A DNA stretch of 33,718 nt from Aphodosoma sp045658305 (GCA_045658305.1 JAZOUT010000122.1:1-33718), one strand, 5' to 3'; shown: positions 23,657 through 33,339, counted from the stretch's first letter. The notes: generated by a model from the sequence alone, not told the origin. Program-made: numbers and translations.

Positions 23657-24129
23657 TAAAAGATCACATAAACAACGCCCATCAATATGACGATTTGCAC
23701 CCTAATTTCCGCACTGTATTGGAAATTCTGCAATCACTCAACCTCGATGCCCTACAACCTGGTCACATCGAACTCGATGGCAAATATGTTTACATCAATA
23801 TAAACGAAACCAACTCAAAAACCAAAGAAGAGGCTCTTCTTGAATCTCATCGTCAATACATTGACATACAAATGCCTCTCACTGGCACTGAAACTTTCGG
23901 TATAAAACAAACGGCAGAATGCACTAAGCCAATTGACGAATTTGATACCGAGCGCGATATCATCTTCTACGAAGATACTCCAAACGAATACATTACCCTC
24001 GACAAGGGTGAATTCGTAATATTCTTCCCCGAAGATGCGCACGCTCCTTGCATCAACACTACCGACAACCATCTCAAACTGATAGTGAAAATATCAGTAG
24101 AACCAAACAAAGAAAAACCAACCCTATAA
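23653..24129 (+). CDS. YhcH/YjgK/YiaL (DUF386) family protein
   Basis: This 158-aa cupin-like protein has the family pattern: GHIELDGKYVYININE (37-52), ESHRQYIDIQMPLTGTE (64-80) and FFPEDAHAPCI (124-134). H66, D71 and H130 are likely metal-site residues. Members such as NanQ act on sialic acid anomers, and others are linked to sugar catabolism. No sugar-uptake or sialic acid gene is near, so the substrate is open. The start codon overlaps the lipoprotein stop by four bases, so the two are translationally coupled. Confidence 0.92.
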   Translation: MIKDHINNAHQYDDLHPNFRTVLEILQSLNLDALQPGHIELDGKYVYININETNSKTKEEALLESHRQYIDIQMPLTGTETFGIKQTAECTKPIDEFDTERDIIFYEDTPNEYITLDKGEFVIFFPEDAHAPCINTTDNHLKLIVKISVEPNKEKPTL

Positions 24130-24194
24130 AAAAACAAAAATATATAGGCACCTATTTATTACTATAGGGTACTATTAAACCATATAAAAGTCTT

Positions 24195-26198
24195 ATGACA
24201 GAACAATTAAAAATTACACAAAACGACCCATATTTGGCTCCGTTTGAACCTGCAATCGTAGGACGTCACAACTATGCAATTTCTCGCGAAAAAGAACTAC
24301 TTGGCTCTACTAACAAAACTCTATCCGATTTTGCTTCTGGATACATGTTCTTTGGTCTCTTTAAAGTAAAACGTAGCTGGGTACTTCGCGAATGGGCTCC
24401 AAATGCCACTGCTATATATCTCATCGGCGATTTCAACAATTGGCAAAAAAATGAAAAATATCGCCTTCAATCTCAAGAAAATGGTGTTTGGGAACTCAAA
24501 ATTAGCGAAAAATATATTCACCATGGCGACCTCTACAAACTCATCGTCGAATGGAATGGTGGCTCTGGTGAACGTATTCCTGCTTGGTGTCGTCGTGTAG
24601 TTCAAGATGAAGAAACCAAAATTTTCTCTGCTCAAGTATGGCAACCAGAGCACGAATATAAATTCCGTATTCGCAAATTCCACCCTACAAAAGCTCCTTT
24701 GATGATTTACGAATGCCATATTGGTATGGCTGCTGAAGAAGAAAAAGTAGGTACTTACAACGAATTCCGCGAAAACATTCTCCCTCGCATTGCTCAAGCT
24801 GGCTACAACTGCATCCAAATCATGGCTATCCAAGAGCACCCTTATTATGGCTCTTTCGGCTATCACGTATCAAGTTTCTTTGCCGCTTCATCGCGTTTCG
24901 GTACTCCCGAAGAACTCAAACGTCTCATAGATGAAGCCCACAAACTCGGTATTGCCGTAATCATGGACATCGTACATTCTCACGCAGTGAAAAACGAACT
25001 CGAAGGCCTCGGTCGTTTCGACGGCACTCCATACCAATACTTCCATGGTGGCGATCGTCGCGAACATCCAGCTTGGGACTCTCTCTGCTTCAACTATGCC
25101 AAAAACGAAGTACTCCACTTCCTCCTCTCTAACTGCAAATTTTGGCTCGAAGAATATAAATTCGATGGTTTCCGTTTCGACGGTGTAACTTCGATGATTT
25201 ATCGCAACCATGGTCTCGGTCAAGACTTCAAAGGCTATGAGGACTACTATAACCTCAACCAAGACGGTGATGCTATCTGCTATCTTACTCTTGCCAACAA
25301 ACTCATTCACGAGGTAAATCCTGAGGCTATCACCATTGCCGAAGAGATGTCGGGCTTACCTGAACTTGCCGTACCATTCGAAGATGGTGGCGTTGGTTTC
25401 GACTTCCGCATGGCCATGGGTATTCCTGATTTCTGGATTAAATACATCAAAGAGGTACGCGACGAAGACTGGAAAGCTGGACATATCTTCTACGAAATGA
25501 CTAACCGTCGCATCGGCGAAAAAACAATCTCTTATGCCGAATCGCACGACCAGGCCCTCGTAGGCGACAAAACTATCATTTTCCGTCTTATTGATGCTGA
25601 CATGTATTGGCATATGCAACGTGGCGACGAAACCTTTATGGTCAATCGCGGTATGGCTCTCCACAAAATGATTCGCCTCATGACAGCTGCCACTATAAAC
25701 GGCGGTTACCTCAACTTCATGGGTAACGAATTTGGTCACCCTGAATGGATCGACTTCCCTCGTGAAGGCAACGGATGGTCTCACAAATATGCTCGCCGTC
25801 AATGGTCTCTTGTTGACCGCAAAGAATTGCACTACTGCGACCTAGCCCACTTTGATGAAGAAATGGTAAAACTCATTCGCAAGGAATATCGCTTCAGCGA
25901 ATCTCCAATCGAAAAGGTTTGGGACAACGAAGGCGACCAACTCGTAGCATTCCGCCGTCGCGATTTGCTGTTCATATTCAACTTCAATGGCGAAAAATCA
26001 TTTACCGACTATGGTATTCTCGTCAAAAAAGGTGTTTACAACGTAGTGCTCAATACCGATGCTACCGAATTTGGTGGTTTTGGCTTTGCCGACGACTCTA
26101 TCGAGCATCACACCGTTGCTTCTCACCTCAAAAACAAAGAGTGGCTCCAACTCTACATCCCTGCCCGCTCTGCTATCGTTCTTCGTCGCAAAGACTAA
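24195..26198 (+). CDS. glgB: 1,4-alpha-glucan branching enzyme, eukaryotic-type GH13
   Basis: It moves a cut alpha-1,4 glucan chain to an alpha-1,6 branch in glycogen. The 667-aa protein has an N-terminal CBM48-like domain (WVLREWAPNATAIYLIGDFN, 62-81), the GH13 barrel (about 165-530) and an all-beta C-terminal domain. Catalytic residues are D329 (FRFDGV), E383 (IAEEMSG) and D452 (ESHDQ). FMGNEFGHPEWIDFPREGNG is typical of the eukaryote-like subfamily found in Bacteroidetes, not of the E. coli type. No other glycogen gene is adjacent. A 60-base AT-rich gap after yhcH has no clear promoter. Confidence 0.95.
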   Translation: MTEQLKITQNDPYLAPFEPAIVGRHNYAISREKELLGSTNKTLSDFASGYMFFGLFKVKRSWVLREWAPNATAIYLIGDFNNWQKNEKYRLQSQENGVWELKISEKYIHHGDLYKLIVEWNGGSGERIPAWCRRVVQDEETKIFSAQVWQPEHEYKFRIRKFHPTKAPLMIYECHIGMAAEEEKVGTYNEFRENILPRIAQAGYNCIQIMAIQEHPYYGSFGYHVSSFFAASSRFGTPEELKRLIDEAHKLGIAVIMDIVHSHAVKNELEGLGRFDGTPYQYFHGGDRREHPAWDSLCFNYAKNEVLHFLLSNCKFWLEEYKFDGFRFDGVTSMIYRNHGLGQDFKGYEDYYNLNQDGDAICYLTLANKLIHEVNPEAITIAEEMSGLPELAVPFEDGGVGFDFRMAMGIPDFWIKYIKEVRDEDWKAGHIFYEMTNRRIGEKTISYAESHDQALVGDKTIIFRLIDADMYWHMQRGDETFMVNRGMALHKMIRLMTAATINGGYLNFMGNEFGHPEWIDFPREGNGWSHKYARRQWSLVDRKELHYCDLAHFDEEMVKLIRKEYRFSESPIEKVWDNEGDQLVAFRRRDLLFIFNFNGEKSFTDYGILVKKGVYNVVLNTDATEFGGFGFADDSIEHHTVASHLKNKEWLQLYIPARSAIVLRRKD

Positions 26199-26203
26199 AT
26201 AAA

Positions 26204-26280
26204 TTGAAAGTTGAAAGTTAAAAGTTGAAGATTTAACAAATTATACCAACTTTCAAATTTCAAATTTCAAATTTCAAATT
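26204..26280. repeat. ttgaaagtt and tttcaaat tracts between glgB and the TPR gene
   Basis: A left tract of ttgaaagttgaaagtt type (26204-26230) and a right tract of tttcaaat units with 8-bp period (about 26251-26280). ttgaaagttg (26204-26213) is the exact reverse complement of caactttcaa (26247-26256), so the gap can fold into a hairpin, possibly a weak terminator. Confidence 0.75.
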
Positions 26281-26285
26281 ATAAA

Positions 26286-27659
26286 ATGAAATTCGAACCT
26301 GAAGTCAATGCGTTACTCCAACGCTTCGAAAATACAATAAGCCAAGGCGCAGTGCAATACTACGACACCGACGACCTTGAAACCATAATCGATTGTTATA
26401 TTGCTATCGACCAACTCAACAAAGCACGTATAGCTCTCGATTATGCTTATCGTATCCACCCTACTTCTACCGAAATTCGTTGCAAAGAGGGCAAACTCCT
26501 ACTTATGGAAGGTCGCTACGATGAGGCTATAGAGATACTCGAATCAATCAAACACACCGACCCTGACTATATTGCTATTCTTGCAGAGTGTTACTTGCGA
26601 ATATATAACTTTCCTAAATCAAAAGAACTATTCTCTCAATACCTCACACTCTGCAATACTAATGAACTATCTGCAATATTTGCCGATATAGCTTCGCTCT
26701 ACAACACTCACAATCAACCTGACTTAGCACTTGAATTCATCGAAAGTGGCATTGCTCTATTCCCCGACGACATCACACTAATCACCGAAAAAGCCATTGC
26801 CCTCGAACAAACCGAACAACTCGACGAAGCTGCAAAACTCTTTAATATTGCACTCGACCACAATCCTTATCAACCAGAATTGTGGTGCATGCTCGGCTCT
26901 ATCTTGTTCCGTCAAAACAACTTCACAGAAGCTATCCATGCATATGATTATGCTCTCGCTATTGAGCCAAACGACACTCTTACTCGATTGCAACGCGGAC
27001 ATTGTCTATTCAATCTTGGACTCTTCAATGAAGCCATTAAACCTTATGAAGAATATCTAGCCGAAAATCCCGATGATGCAGTTGTAATAACTTTCCTCGC
27101 TGAAACATACGAGAATATTGACAATATTCAACGTGCCAAAGAATTATACCTACAAGCATTGGCTATATACGACGAAATACCAGAGGCTTGGATTGGTCTT
27201 GCATCTTGCCAACACGACATCGACGGACTAATCACTGCATACGAAACTATAAAACAAGCCGACGAAAAATTCCCAGAAAATCAACATATCATCTACTGCA
27301 TGTCGCGTATCGAAGCTGACTTAGCTGCTGCCAATTTCGATGATTTTCTGCTTAATCAATCATTACAACATCTACTTTTCTGTCTCGAAAACGACCCAGA
27401 AAACGAAACTCTAAACTTCGAAGCGGCTAACATACTCCTACAATTCGGTGATTACGAAAATGCGATAAAACTATACGAAATCGCATACGATAAAAATCCT
27501 TTCATCGAAAAGATAACACTCTTTATGTCAATGAACTACTTCGCTCTTGGCAATACCGAAAAAGCAAAAAAATTCCTCGATATCGCCCGCGAAACAATAT
27601 CTAATGCCGATGAAATATTTTTATCACTATTCCCTAACGCCAAAACTCTCATCAAATAA
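26286..27659 (+). CDS. Tetratricopeptide repeat protein, cytoplasmic
   Basis: 457 aa built of TPR units over nearly its whole length. Clear units include YDEAIEILESIKHTDPDYIAI (about 79-99), LDEAAKLFNIALDHNPYQPE (about 179-198), FTEAIHAYDYALAIEPNDT (about 213-231), FNEAIKPYEEYLAENPDDA (about 247-265) and YENAIKLYEIAYDKNPFIE (about 396-414). No signal peptide, so it is probably a cytoplasmic protein scaffold. The DedA gene starts 2 bases after its stop, which points to co-transcription and to a possible link with the membrane. Confidence 0.9.
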   Translation: MKFEPEVNALLQRFENTISQGAVQYYDTDDLETIIDCYIAIDQLNKARIALDYAYRIHPTSTEIRCKEGKLLLMEGRYDEAIEILESIKHTDPDYIAILAECYLRIYNFPKSKELFSQYLTLCNTNELSAIFADIASLYNTHNQPDLALEFIESGIALFPDDITLITEKAIALEQTEQLDEAAKLFNIALDHNPYQPELWCMLGSILFRQNNFTEAIHAYDYALAIEPNDTLTRLQRGHCLFNLGLFNEAIKPYEEYLAENPDDAVVITFLAETYENIDNIQRAKELYLQALAIYDEIPEAWIGLASCQHDIDGLITAYETIKQADEKFPENQHIIYCMSRIEADLAAANFDDFLLNQSLQHLLFCLENDPENETLNFEAANILLQFGDYENAIKLYEIAYDKNPFIEKITLFMSMNYFALGNTEKAKKFLDIARETISNADEIFLSLFPNAKTLIK

Positions 27660-27661
27660 TT

Positions 27662-28402
27662 ATGAAAAAAACAATAGTTTTAGTATTCTGTATTTTACAT
27701 TGTGCGCTATACTATAACCTAAACGCAACTACTTCTGATTCTATAGTAACTATAGATTCTACACATCTCTCAACTCAAAGCAACTCATACGTTGATATAA
27801 TTACCGATTGGTACAACGACAATATGAACTATGGCACAATCGCAACACTTATGGCTGTCGAAAGTTCGTTCATTCCATTCCCATCCGAAATTGTAGTGCC
27901 TCCCGCAGCTGCAGCATCAGCACAAGACGACTCCAATCTAAATTTCTTTCTAATCGTCCTATTTGCAACAATTGGTGCAATAATAGGTGCGTTGTTCAAC
28001 TATTTCCTATCAATCAGTCTCGGTCGTGCAATCATATACAAATTTGCAGATAGCCGATTAGGTCGCTTATGCCTTTTATCTAGCGAGAAAATCCAACAAG
28101 CCGAAGATTATTTCAACCTCAAAGGCTCAATCGCTACATTCATCGGCCGCCTCATACCAGGCATCCGCCAACTAATCTCAATACCAGCAGGTTTAGCTCG
28201 TATGCCACTCCTCCCATTCATCGGATTCACAGCTCTCGGCGCAGGCATCTGGAACATAGTCCTTGCCCTCATCGGCTACATCGTTGGCGACAATATGGAC
28301 CTCATCAACCACTACTCCCACGAAATAGGCTACATCATCCTCGCCATCATCGCCCTCGTCGCAATCTACTACATCATCAAAAAATTCATCAAAAAGAAAT
28401 AA
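27662..28402 (+). CDS. DedA family (VTT domain) membrane protein
   Basis: 246 aa. DedA/VTT proteins are linked to phospholipid flipping and proton-dependent membrane homeostasis. Family marks are ESSFIPFPSEIVVPPAA (67-83, with E67 and E76) and GRLIPGIRQLISIPAG (162-177, with R163 and R169). Several membrane helices follow and the C-terminus is basic (IIKKFIKKK). A hydrophobic segment at residues 5-20 is followed by a Ser/Thr-rich stretch to about 45, which looks like an extra signal-like N-terminus. The gene follows the TPR gene by 2 bases. Confidence 0.92.
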   Translation: MKKTIVLVFCILHCALYYNLNATTSDSIVTIDSTHLSTQSNSYVDIITDWYNDNMNYGTIATLMAVESSFIPFPSEIVVPPAAAASAQDDSNLNFFLIVLFATIGAIIGALFNYFLSISLGRAIIYKFADSRLGRLCLLSSEKIQQAEDYFNLKGSIATFIGRLIPGIRQLISIPAGLARMPLLPFIGFTALGAGIWNIVLALIGYIVGDNMDLINHYSHEIGYIILAIIALVAIYYIIKKFIKKK

Positions 28403-28427
28403 AACTGTTGACTGTAGACTAATTAAT

Positions 28428-29132
28428 ATGAAATTCGCCCTAATCGGACATCCAGTCGAACACTCATTCTCAGCACAATACCTCAACTCTCGCTTCAAAA
28501 ACGAAGGTATTGACGCCCACTACGAACTAATCGACCTACCCCATATAGCCGAATTCCCCACACTAATTCAATCAAACAAATACAATGGCTTCAACGTCAC
28601 AATCCCACACAAACGCGCAATAATCCCCTACCACGACTCCCTCTCAGCCGAAGCCCCAGCCATCGAAGCCGTTAACGTAATACAAATCACAAACAACAAA
28701 CTCATCGGTCACAACACCGACATAATCGGTTTCCACGAAACCCTCACACCCCTACTTAAACCTTATCACACTCACGCAGTCATATTAGGTACAGGCGGAG
28801 CATCACAAGCCGTTCAATACGTACTCCACCAACTCAACATACCCTTCCGCCTCATCACTCACAACGAATTGGACACCAACACAATAACCCAACTCGCCCC
28901 AATCATCATCAACACCACACCATTAGGCATGCACCCCAACAACAACACTAAGCCCAATATCGACTACTCACAAATCACACCCAAACACCTCATCTACGAC
29001 CTTGTCTACAACCCAACCGAAACCAAATTCCTAAAACTCGCAAAACAACAAGGCGCAACAACACAAAACGGACTCGCAATGCTCCACAGCCAAGCAGATG
29101 TATCCCTAAAAATCTGGCTAAATCACAAATAA
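28428..29132 (+). CDS. aroE: Shikimate dehydrogenase
   Basis: It reduces 3-dehydroshikimate to shikimate with NADPH in aromatic amino acid synthesis. 234 aa, near the short end of the family (about 245-280). The substrate site is complete: HSFSAQY (S13 and S15), NVTIPHK with K62, AVNVI with N83 and HNTD with D98. The nucleotide motif is GTGGASQAV; the NADP clamp is short (ITHNE). The C-terminal NGLAMLHSQADVSLKIW closes the substrate pocket. It stands 25 bases after the DedA gene. Its bases are very rich in A and C on the coding strand, a skew shared in part by the neighbours. Confidence 0.95.
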   Translation: MKFALIGHPVEHSFSAQYLNSRFKNEGIDAHYELIDLPHIAEFPTLIQSNKYNGFNVTIPHKRAIIPYHDSLSAEAPAIEAVNVIQITNNKLIGHNTDIIGFHETLTPLLKPYHTHAVILGTGGASQAVQYVLHQLNIPFRLITHNELDTNTITQLAPIIINTTPLGMHPNNNTKPNIDYSQITPKHLIYDLVYNPTETKFLKLAKQQGATTQNGLAMLHSQADVSLKIWLNHK

Positions 29133-29171
29133 CAAAATACAAATAACCCTTAATCTATAAAATAACAACTT

Positions 29172-29606
29172 ATGAAAATCGAAATTATCAACAAATCGCG
29201 TCATGCGCTTCCTCAATACAGCACACCACTATCTGCTGGTATGGACTTACGTGCAAATATCAACGAACCAATAACTCTCAAACCATTAGAACGCCGTTTA
29301 ATTCCAACAGGACTTTATATAGCTCTACCTGAAGGCTTTGAAGCGCAAATACGTCCTCGCTCAGGCCTTGCTTTCAAAAATGGTATCACCGTACTCAATA
29401 CTCCTGGTACTATCGACGCAGATTATCGTGGCGAAATTGGCGTTATTTTAGTAAACCTCAGTGCTGATGAATTTACTATTAATGACGGTGATCGCATCTG
29501 TCAAATGGTTATTGCACGCCACGAAACAGCAGAATTTATCGAAGTAGAAACACTCTCTTCTACTGAACGTGGCGAAGGTGGTTTTGGCCACACTGGCAAA
29601 AAATAA
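29172..29606 (+). CDS. dut: dUTP diphosphatase
   Basis: It hydrolyses dUTP to dUMP, keeping uracil out of DNA and feeding dTMP synthesis. At 144 aa it has all five trimeric dUTPase motifs: AGMDLRA (22-28), RPRSGLA (61-67), GTIDADYRGE (79-88, with the catalytic Asp), GDRICQM (106-112) and RGEGGFGHTG (133-142). The next gene starts 2 bases after the stop. The order dut, TPR protein, DUF4292 lipoprotein is one I know from other Bacteroidales. Confidence 0.97.
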   Translation: MKIEIINKSRHALPQYSTPLSAGMDLRANINEPITLKPLERRLIPTGLYIALPEGFEAQIRPRSGLAFKNGITVLNTPGTIDADYRGEIGVILVNLSADEFTINDGDRICQMVIARHETAEFIEVETLSSTERGEGGFGHTGKK

Positions 29607-29608
29607 TT

Positions 29609-31411
29609 ATGAAACGACTTATAACCATATTATTATGCATCATGCAATGCGTATGGTGCATTGATTTGTTGGCTCACGAAGAGTATGCCGATTCGATGTT
29701 TCGTGCCCAAATTGCAGAAGAACAACTCACAGACTCTACCCTGGCCGACCGCCTCTACTACAACCTATTCAAAGCTAAAGAATATCAAATAAAACAACAA
29801 AACAACGAAGCACTAAATCTATTAGTTACTAATATCCAACTCGATAGTACAGCTTCATACCCTGAAATATATGCCTCTTCGGCGTATATGATACACCAGA
29901 TTTTCTACTCAGCACAACAATATAGCGAAGCTTTCCACTTCATCAAACTTGCCTATCAACACAATCCCAACAACAATGTCTATCTACAAAGTTTAGCTTG
30001 GATGGAATACGGTTTCCAACAATACGATTTAGCAATAAAACACTTCAAAGAACTTAACAAACGCCTACCTTACAACTCCTCTAACATCTATAGCCTTTGC
30101 CAAATATACATCCAAAATCAACAATACAACAAAGCCCTCAAAGAACTCGAAAAATATCAAATCCTCGAAGGCCACTCAGTACAAATACTCAACCAACGCG
30201 CCGACATATATATCAAAGCCAACAAACTACAAAACGCAGAGAAAGAAATTATTAACTACATAAAACAATACCCAGAAGACTACTTCGAAACATCTTTCCT
30301 ACTCGCCAATATCTACAAAATCAAAGGCAAAAACGAAAAACGCTTAACAATCTACAATCAACTAAATCAAAAATACCCCAACAACGGCTCAGTACTCCTC
30401 TCATTAGCACAATACTACAAAGAAACTGACGACAATTTATACGAAAAATACACTATCGACGCAGTAAAATCTACTCTATTCAATGCCACCGATGCCGTAA
30501 AAATCGTCCGCCCTATACTTTCAGGCTACGTACAAAACAACGACACAACCAACATTTATCCGCTACTCAAAACATTAGCACAAATATACCCTAACGAAAC
30601 CCCTATCATCGAACTCAAAGCCGATGTATATAAAGCACTTAAAGATACAACCAATTGGCGAACAACCCTCTACGATTTACGTAAAATAAAAGACAAAGAT
30701 GAATTGCTCGATTTCGAACTCGTAACTCTTGCAGAAAGCCTACAAGATAATCAAGAAATCTACAAACTCACAGAAGAGGGCTACAATAAATACCAAAATG
30801 ACAAATGGGCATATTACTACATAATCAGTCTCGTAAAAAACGATATGACCGATTCGCTTATAAACAAAAGTATGAGCATTTTACCTAAAATAACAACTCC
30901 TAACATCAAAAGTCGTATCTACCAAATGATTGGAGACACATATTCTAATCAAAATCAAGACTCTCTCGCTATGGTAATGTACGATAGTTGCCTTGTATAT
31001 GATCCAAACAATTCAGGAGCACTCAACAATGTAGCATATAACATCACCAAACAGCCTAATCCCGACCTTAAGAAAGCTGAAAAAATGGCTGCTAAAGCAC
31101 TTGAATTAGACCCCGAGAGTATCTATGTGCTTGACACTTATGCTTGGATTCTTTTCTTAAGAGGCGACAATTTCTTATCAGAATTATATTTTGATAAACT
31201 ACTCCGCGTAGAGAAAGAACAAAACACCCAACCAAGTATTGAAACCCTATACCACATCGGATGTCTATACTTAAAAACTAACCGTATAGAACAAGCAAAA
31301 GAGATGTGGTACAAGGCATTAGACCTATACAATGCCAATCCAAATGACTTTGATGAAATAGATATAATAGAAACAATTAAAAACTTTTTCAACGACAATG
31401 AAAACAAATAA
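29609..31411 (+). CDS. Secreted tetratricopeptide repeat protein
   Basis: 600 aa with an N-terminal signal sequence (MKRLITILLCIMQCVWCIDL, cleavage likely before LAHEE or nearby), so it is exported to the periplasm or outer envelope. At least ten TPR-like units follow: examples are QYSEAFHFIKLAYQHNPNN, QYDLAIKHFKELNKRLPYN, QYNKALKELEKYQILEG and KKAEKMAAKALELDPESI. The C-terminal unit has NRIEQAKEMWYKALDLYN. The stop overlaps the DUF4292 start by 14 bases. Coupled translation with a lipoprotein suggests a shared envelope role, for example in outer-membrane lipoprotein or lipid handling; that is inference. Confidence 0.9.
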   Translation: MKRLITILLCIMQCVWCIDLLAHEEYADSMFRAQIAEEQLTDSTLADRLYYNLFKAKEYQIKQQNNEALNLLVTNIQLDSTASYPEIYASSAYMIHQIFYSAQQYSEAFHFIKLAYQHNPNNNVYLQSLAWMEYGFQQYDLAIKHFKELNKRLPYNSSNIYSLCQIYIQNQQYNKALKELEKYQILEGHSVQILNQRADIYIKANKLQNAEKEIINYIKQYPEDYFETSFLLANIYKIKGKNEKRLTIYNQLNQKYPNNGSVLLSLAQYYKETDDNLYEKYTIDAVKSTLFNATDAVKIVRPILSGYVQNNDTTNIYPLLKTLAQIYPNETPIIELKADVYKALKDTTNWRTTLYDLRKIKDKDELLDFELVTLAESLQDNQEIYKLTEEGYNKYQNDKWAYYYIISLVKNDMTDSLINKSMSILPKITTPNIKSRIYQMIGDTYSNQNQDSLAMVMYDSCLVYDPNNSGALNNVAYNITKQPNPDLKKAEKMAAKALELDPESIYVLDTYAWILFLRGDNFLSELYFDKLLRVEKEQNTQPSIETLYHIGCLYLKTNRIEQAKEMWYKALDLYNANPNDFDEIDIIETIKNFFNDNENK

Positions 31412-32222
31412 AATTCTAATTATCACGATATTTATTGCTACTATTCTTGCTGGTTGTAAAACACAACAACATAAACAAAAACCAGACAAAGATACAACAC
31501 AACGTATTTCAATATGCGACTTAACCCAAAAATCATGCAATGCGCAACCTAATTTCGCAACATTGAATATATCAAAAATGTCGATGTCTGTAAACTATGG
31601 AGGCACACAATTCACATTCAAATCATCAATACGCATTATCTCTGATAGTATATTATCTATCAGCATACAACCTGCGCTCGGCATCGAAATGTTTCGCGCT
31701 GAATTTACTCCTTCAGGGTTTATAGTCTATGATAAACTAAATCGTCGCTACTCAGAAAATAGCTACGAATATATAAAACTCAGCTGGGGATTAAACGTTG
31801 ATTATAAAGCTATTGAAGCACTATTCTCTCACCGCATATTCATCCCTCAATCAACCGATCCTAACGAAATATGCAAAGACTTCCGCATCGAACACATAGC
31901 AGATACCACATCAATCGTAAGCAACACTCCAATAGGCAAATACACACAACAATTCGATATCGACATGAACAACTATCGCCTAACTATGAGCGGATTACAA
32001 TACGAAAACCAACTTGTCATGGCTATCACTTATGGACTATTAAAAACTTTCGACAAAATCCTATTCCCTGAAACAGTGTACCTCCAAACTACAATGACAG
32101 AAACAAACGTCTCAACCACCCTCAACATTGAAAAAATCAAATTCAACGAACCCCTCATTATATCGCCAATCAACACCAGTCGCTACAAAAAAGTAGGTTT
32201 CATGGACCTACTCAAAAAATAA
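31398..32222 (+). CDS. DUF4292 lipoprotein (LolA/LolB-like fold expected)
   Basis: 274 aa. The signal peptide MKTNKILIITIFIATILAGC has the lipobox LAGC with Cys20. The mature part has the strand-rich pattern of DUF4292: MSMSVNYGGTQFTFKSSIRI, ISIQPALGIEMFRAEFTPSG, then VYDKLNRRYSE, and later the paired strands around QFDIDMNNYRLTMSGLQYEN. Proteins of this family are thought to resemble LolA/LolB lipoprotein carriers. It overlaps the secreted TPR gene by 14 bases. In other Bacteroidales an EnvC-like murein hydrolase activator usually follows, as I recall; here an acetyltransferase gene follows 22 bases later instead. Confidence 0.87.
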   Translation: MKTNKILIITIFIATILAGCKTQQHKQKPDKDTTQRISICDLTQKSCNAQPNFATLNISKMSMSVNYGGTQFTFKSSIRIISDSILSISIQPALGIEMFRAEFTPSGFIVYDKLNRRYSENSYEYIKLSWGLNVDYKAIEALFSHRIFIPQSTDPNEICKDFRIEHIADTTSIVSNTPIGKYTQQFDIDMNNYRLTMSGLQYENQLVMAITYGLLKTFDKILFPETVYLQTTMTETNVSTTLNIEKIKFNEPLIISPINTSRYKKVGFMDLLKK

Positions 32223-32244
32223 TAACTACTATCCACCTAATCCA

Positions 32245-32802
32245 ATGTCTATAACAATCCGACAAGCCACAATAAACGATGCCGAATTGATAGCATACAC
32301 AGTAGGCACAGCTATTGGAGAAGAATCAGTAAAAGAACATCTTGGAACCAATTGGCTCAATATTCTTACAGAAATCTCTCAACTTGATATATCGCAATAT
32401 AGCTACCACAATACTATTATTGCAGAGATAGATGGCACACCTGCTGGAGCAGTTGTAGCCTACGATGGAGCTCGCCTTAATGAATTACGCACACAAACAC
32501 TTAGTGTTATACATCAATACAATCCTAATTTTACTTTCTCTGAAGACGAAACCGAAGCTGGTGAATACTATCTCGACTCCCTTTGTGTTCTACCTCAATA
32601 TCGCAAACAAGGCGTTGCCACATACCTAATTAAGGCTTTATGCAACAAAGTTTTTGCCGAAGGACACATTCGTGTAGGACTAATAGTTGATTTCGACAAC
32701 CCAAATGCAGAACAACTTTACACCTCATTAGGCTTCAAACGCATCAAAACCCGTATATTTTTAGGACACCAAATGTGGCATTTAGTAAAAGAAAACTACT
32801 AA
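32245..32802 (+). CDS. GNAT family N-acetyltransferase
   Basis: 185 aa, one GNAT domain. The N-terminus TIRQATINDAELIAYTVG is the usual first strand and helix. Motif A, the acetyl-CoA pyrophosphate loop, is QYRKQGVA (118-125) after the strand YYLDSLCVL. The C-terminal part VDFDNPNAEQLYTSLGFKRI is motif B with the conserved LYxxxGF. The substrate cannot be told. It follows the DUF4292 gene by 22 bases and is probably the last gene of the dut operon. Confidence 0.93.
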   Translation: MSITIRQATINDAELIAYTVGTAIGEESVKEHLGTNWLNILTEISQLDISQYSYHNTIIAEIDGTPAGAVVAYDGARLNELRTQTLSVIHQYNPNFTFSEDETEAGEYYLDSLCVLPQYRKQGVATYLIKALCNKVFAEGHIRVGLIVDFDNPNAEQLYTSLGFKRIKTRIFLGHQMWHLVKENY

Positions 32803-32909
32803 AACAACAAAATAATTATAATACACGCATTAGATACACTACAAAAAACATCTATAACACAACACATTAACTTCTATAAATAAAAAATATAAAATTTTTC
32901 TTCAAAATA

Positions 32910-32941
32910 TTTGGTTAGTTCAAAAAAAAAGTGTAACTTTG
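32910..32941 (+). promoter_or_regulatory. tRNA-Leu promoter, -33 TTTG and -7 TAACTTTG
   Basis: TTTG at 32910-32913 and TAACTTTG at 32934-32941 are 24 bases apart start to start; the tRNA begins 32 bases after the -7 box. Confidence 0.8.
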
Positions 32942-32973
32942 CATTCGAATTCAGAAGACCTGAATAACCTAAT

Positions 32974-33057
32974 GCCCAGATGGCGGAATTGGTAGACGCG
33001 CTGGTCTCAAACACCAGTGGATTCACTTCCATGCCGGTTCGATCCCGGCTCTGGGTA
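32974..33057 (+). tRNA. tRNA-Leu (anticodon CAA)
   Basis: Cloverleaf read by eye. The acceptor gcccaga pairs with tctgggt (first pair G-U). The D arm has ggtagacgc. The anticodon stem ctggt/accag holds the loop ctcaaac with anticodon CAA. There is a long variable arm, as in leucine tRNAs. The T arm is gccgg-ttcgatc-ccggc, with discriminator A at 33057. CCA is not encoded. Confidence 0.96.
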
Positions 33058-33061
33058 CGAC

Positions 33062-33105
33062 AAAACTCTGTAAGTAACTAATAAACAATACTTGCAGAGT
33101 TTTTC
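33062..33105 (+). terminator. tRNA-Leu terminator
   Basis: aaaactctgtaagta pairs over 15 positions (one G-U) with tacttgcagagtttt around a 12-base loop; a T run follows. Confidence 0.9.
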
Positions 33106-33306
33106 TTTTTGTCAAAACCTCAAAATTGGTCACTTTTGGTCACCACAATGCAAAAGGTGCCCTAAAAAGAACCTCAAAAATCTACTTCTTGTTGGCGTTT
33201 GCCTAAGTTGAGTTCGATTTAAGATAGCTACAAGATACCTCCAAGTTACCACAAAATTATCTAAAAAAATACACAATGTGAGTAGTTGTTGTTTTTTGAC
33301 GGTTTT

Positions 33307-33339
33307 CTTGCTTGCACCTTGCTTGCACCTTGCTTGAGG
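33307..33339. repeat. Three 11-bp tandem repeats, cttgcttgcac
   Basis: Units begin at 33307, 33318 and 33329; the third ends agg instead of cac. Confidence 0.9.

Noticed and set aside
24321..25832. Long antisense open frames under glgB
   Set aside because: They are shadows of a highly biased coding sequence and have no domain or promoter.
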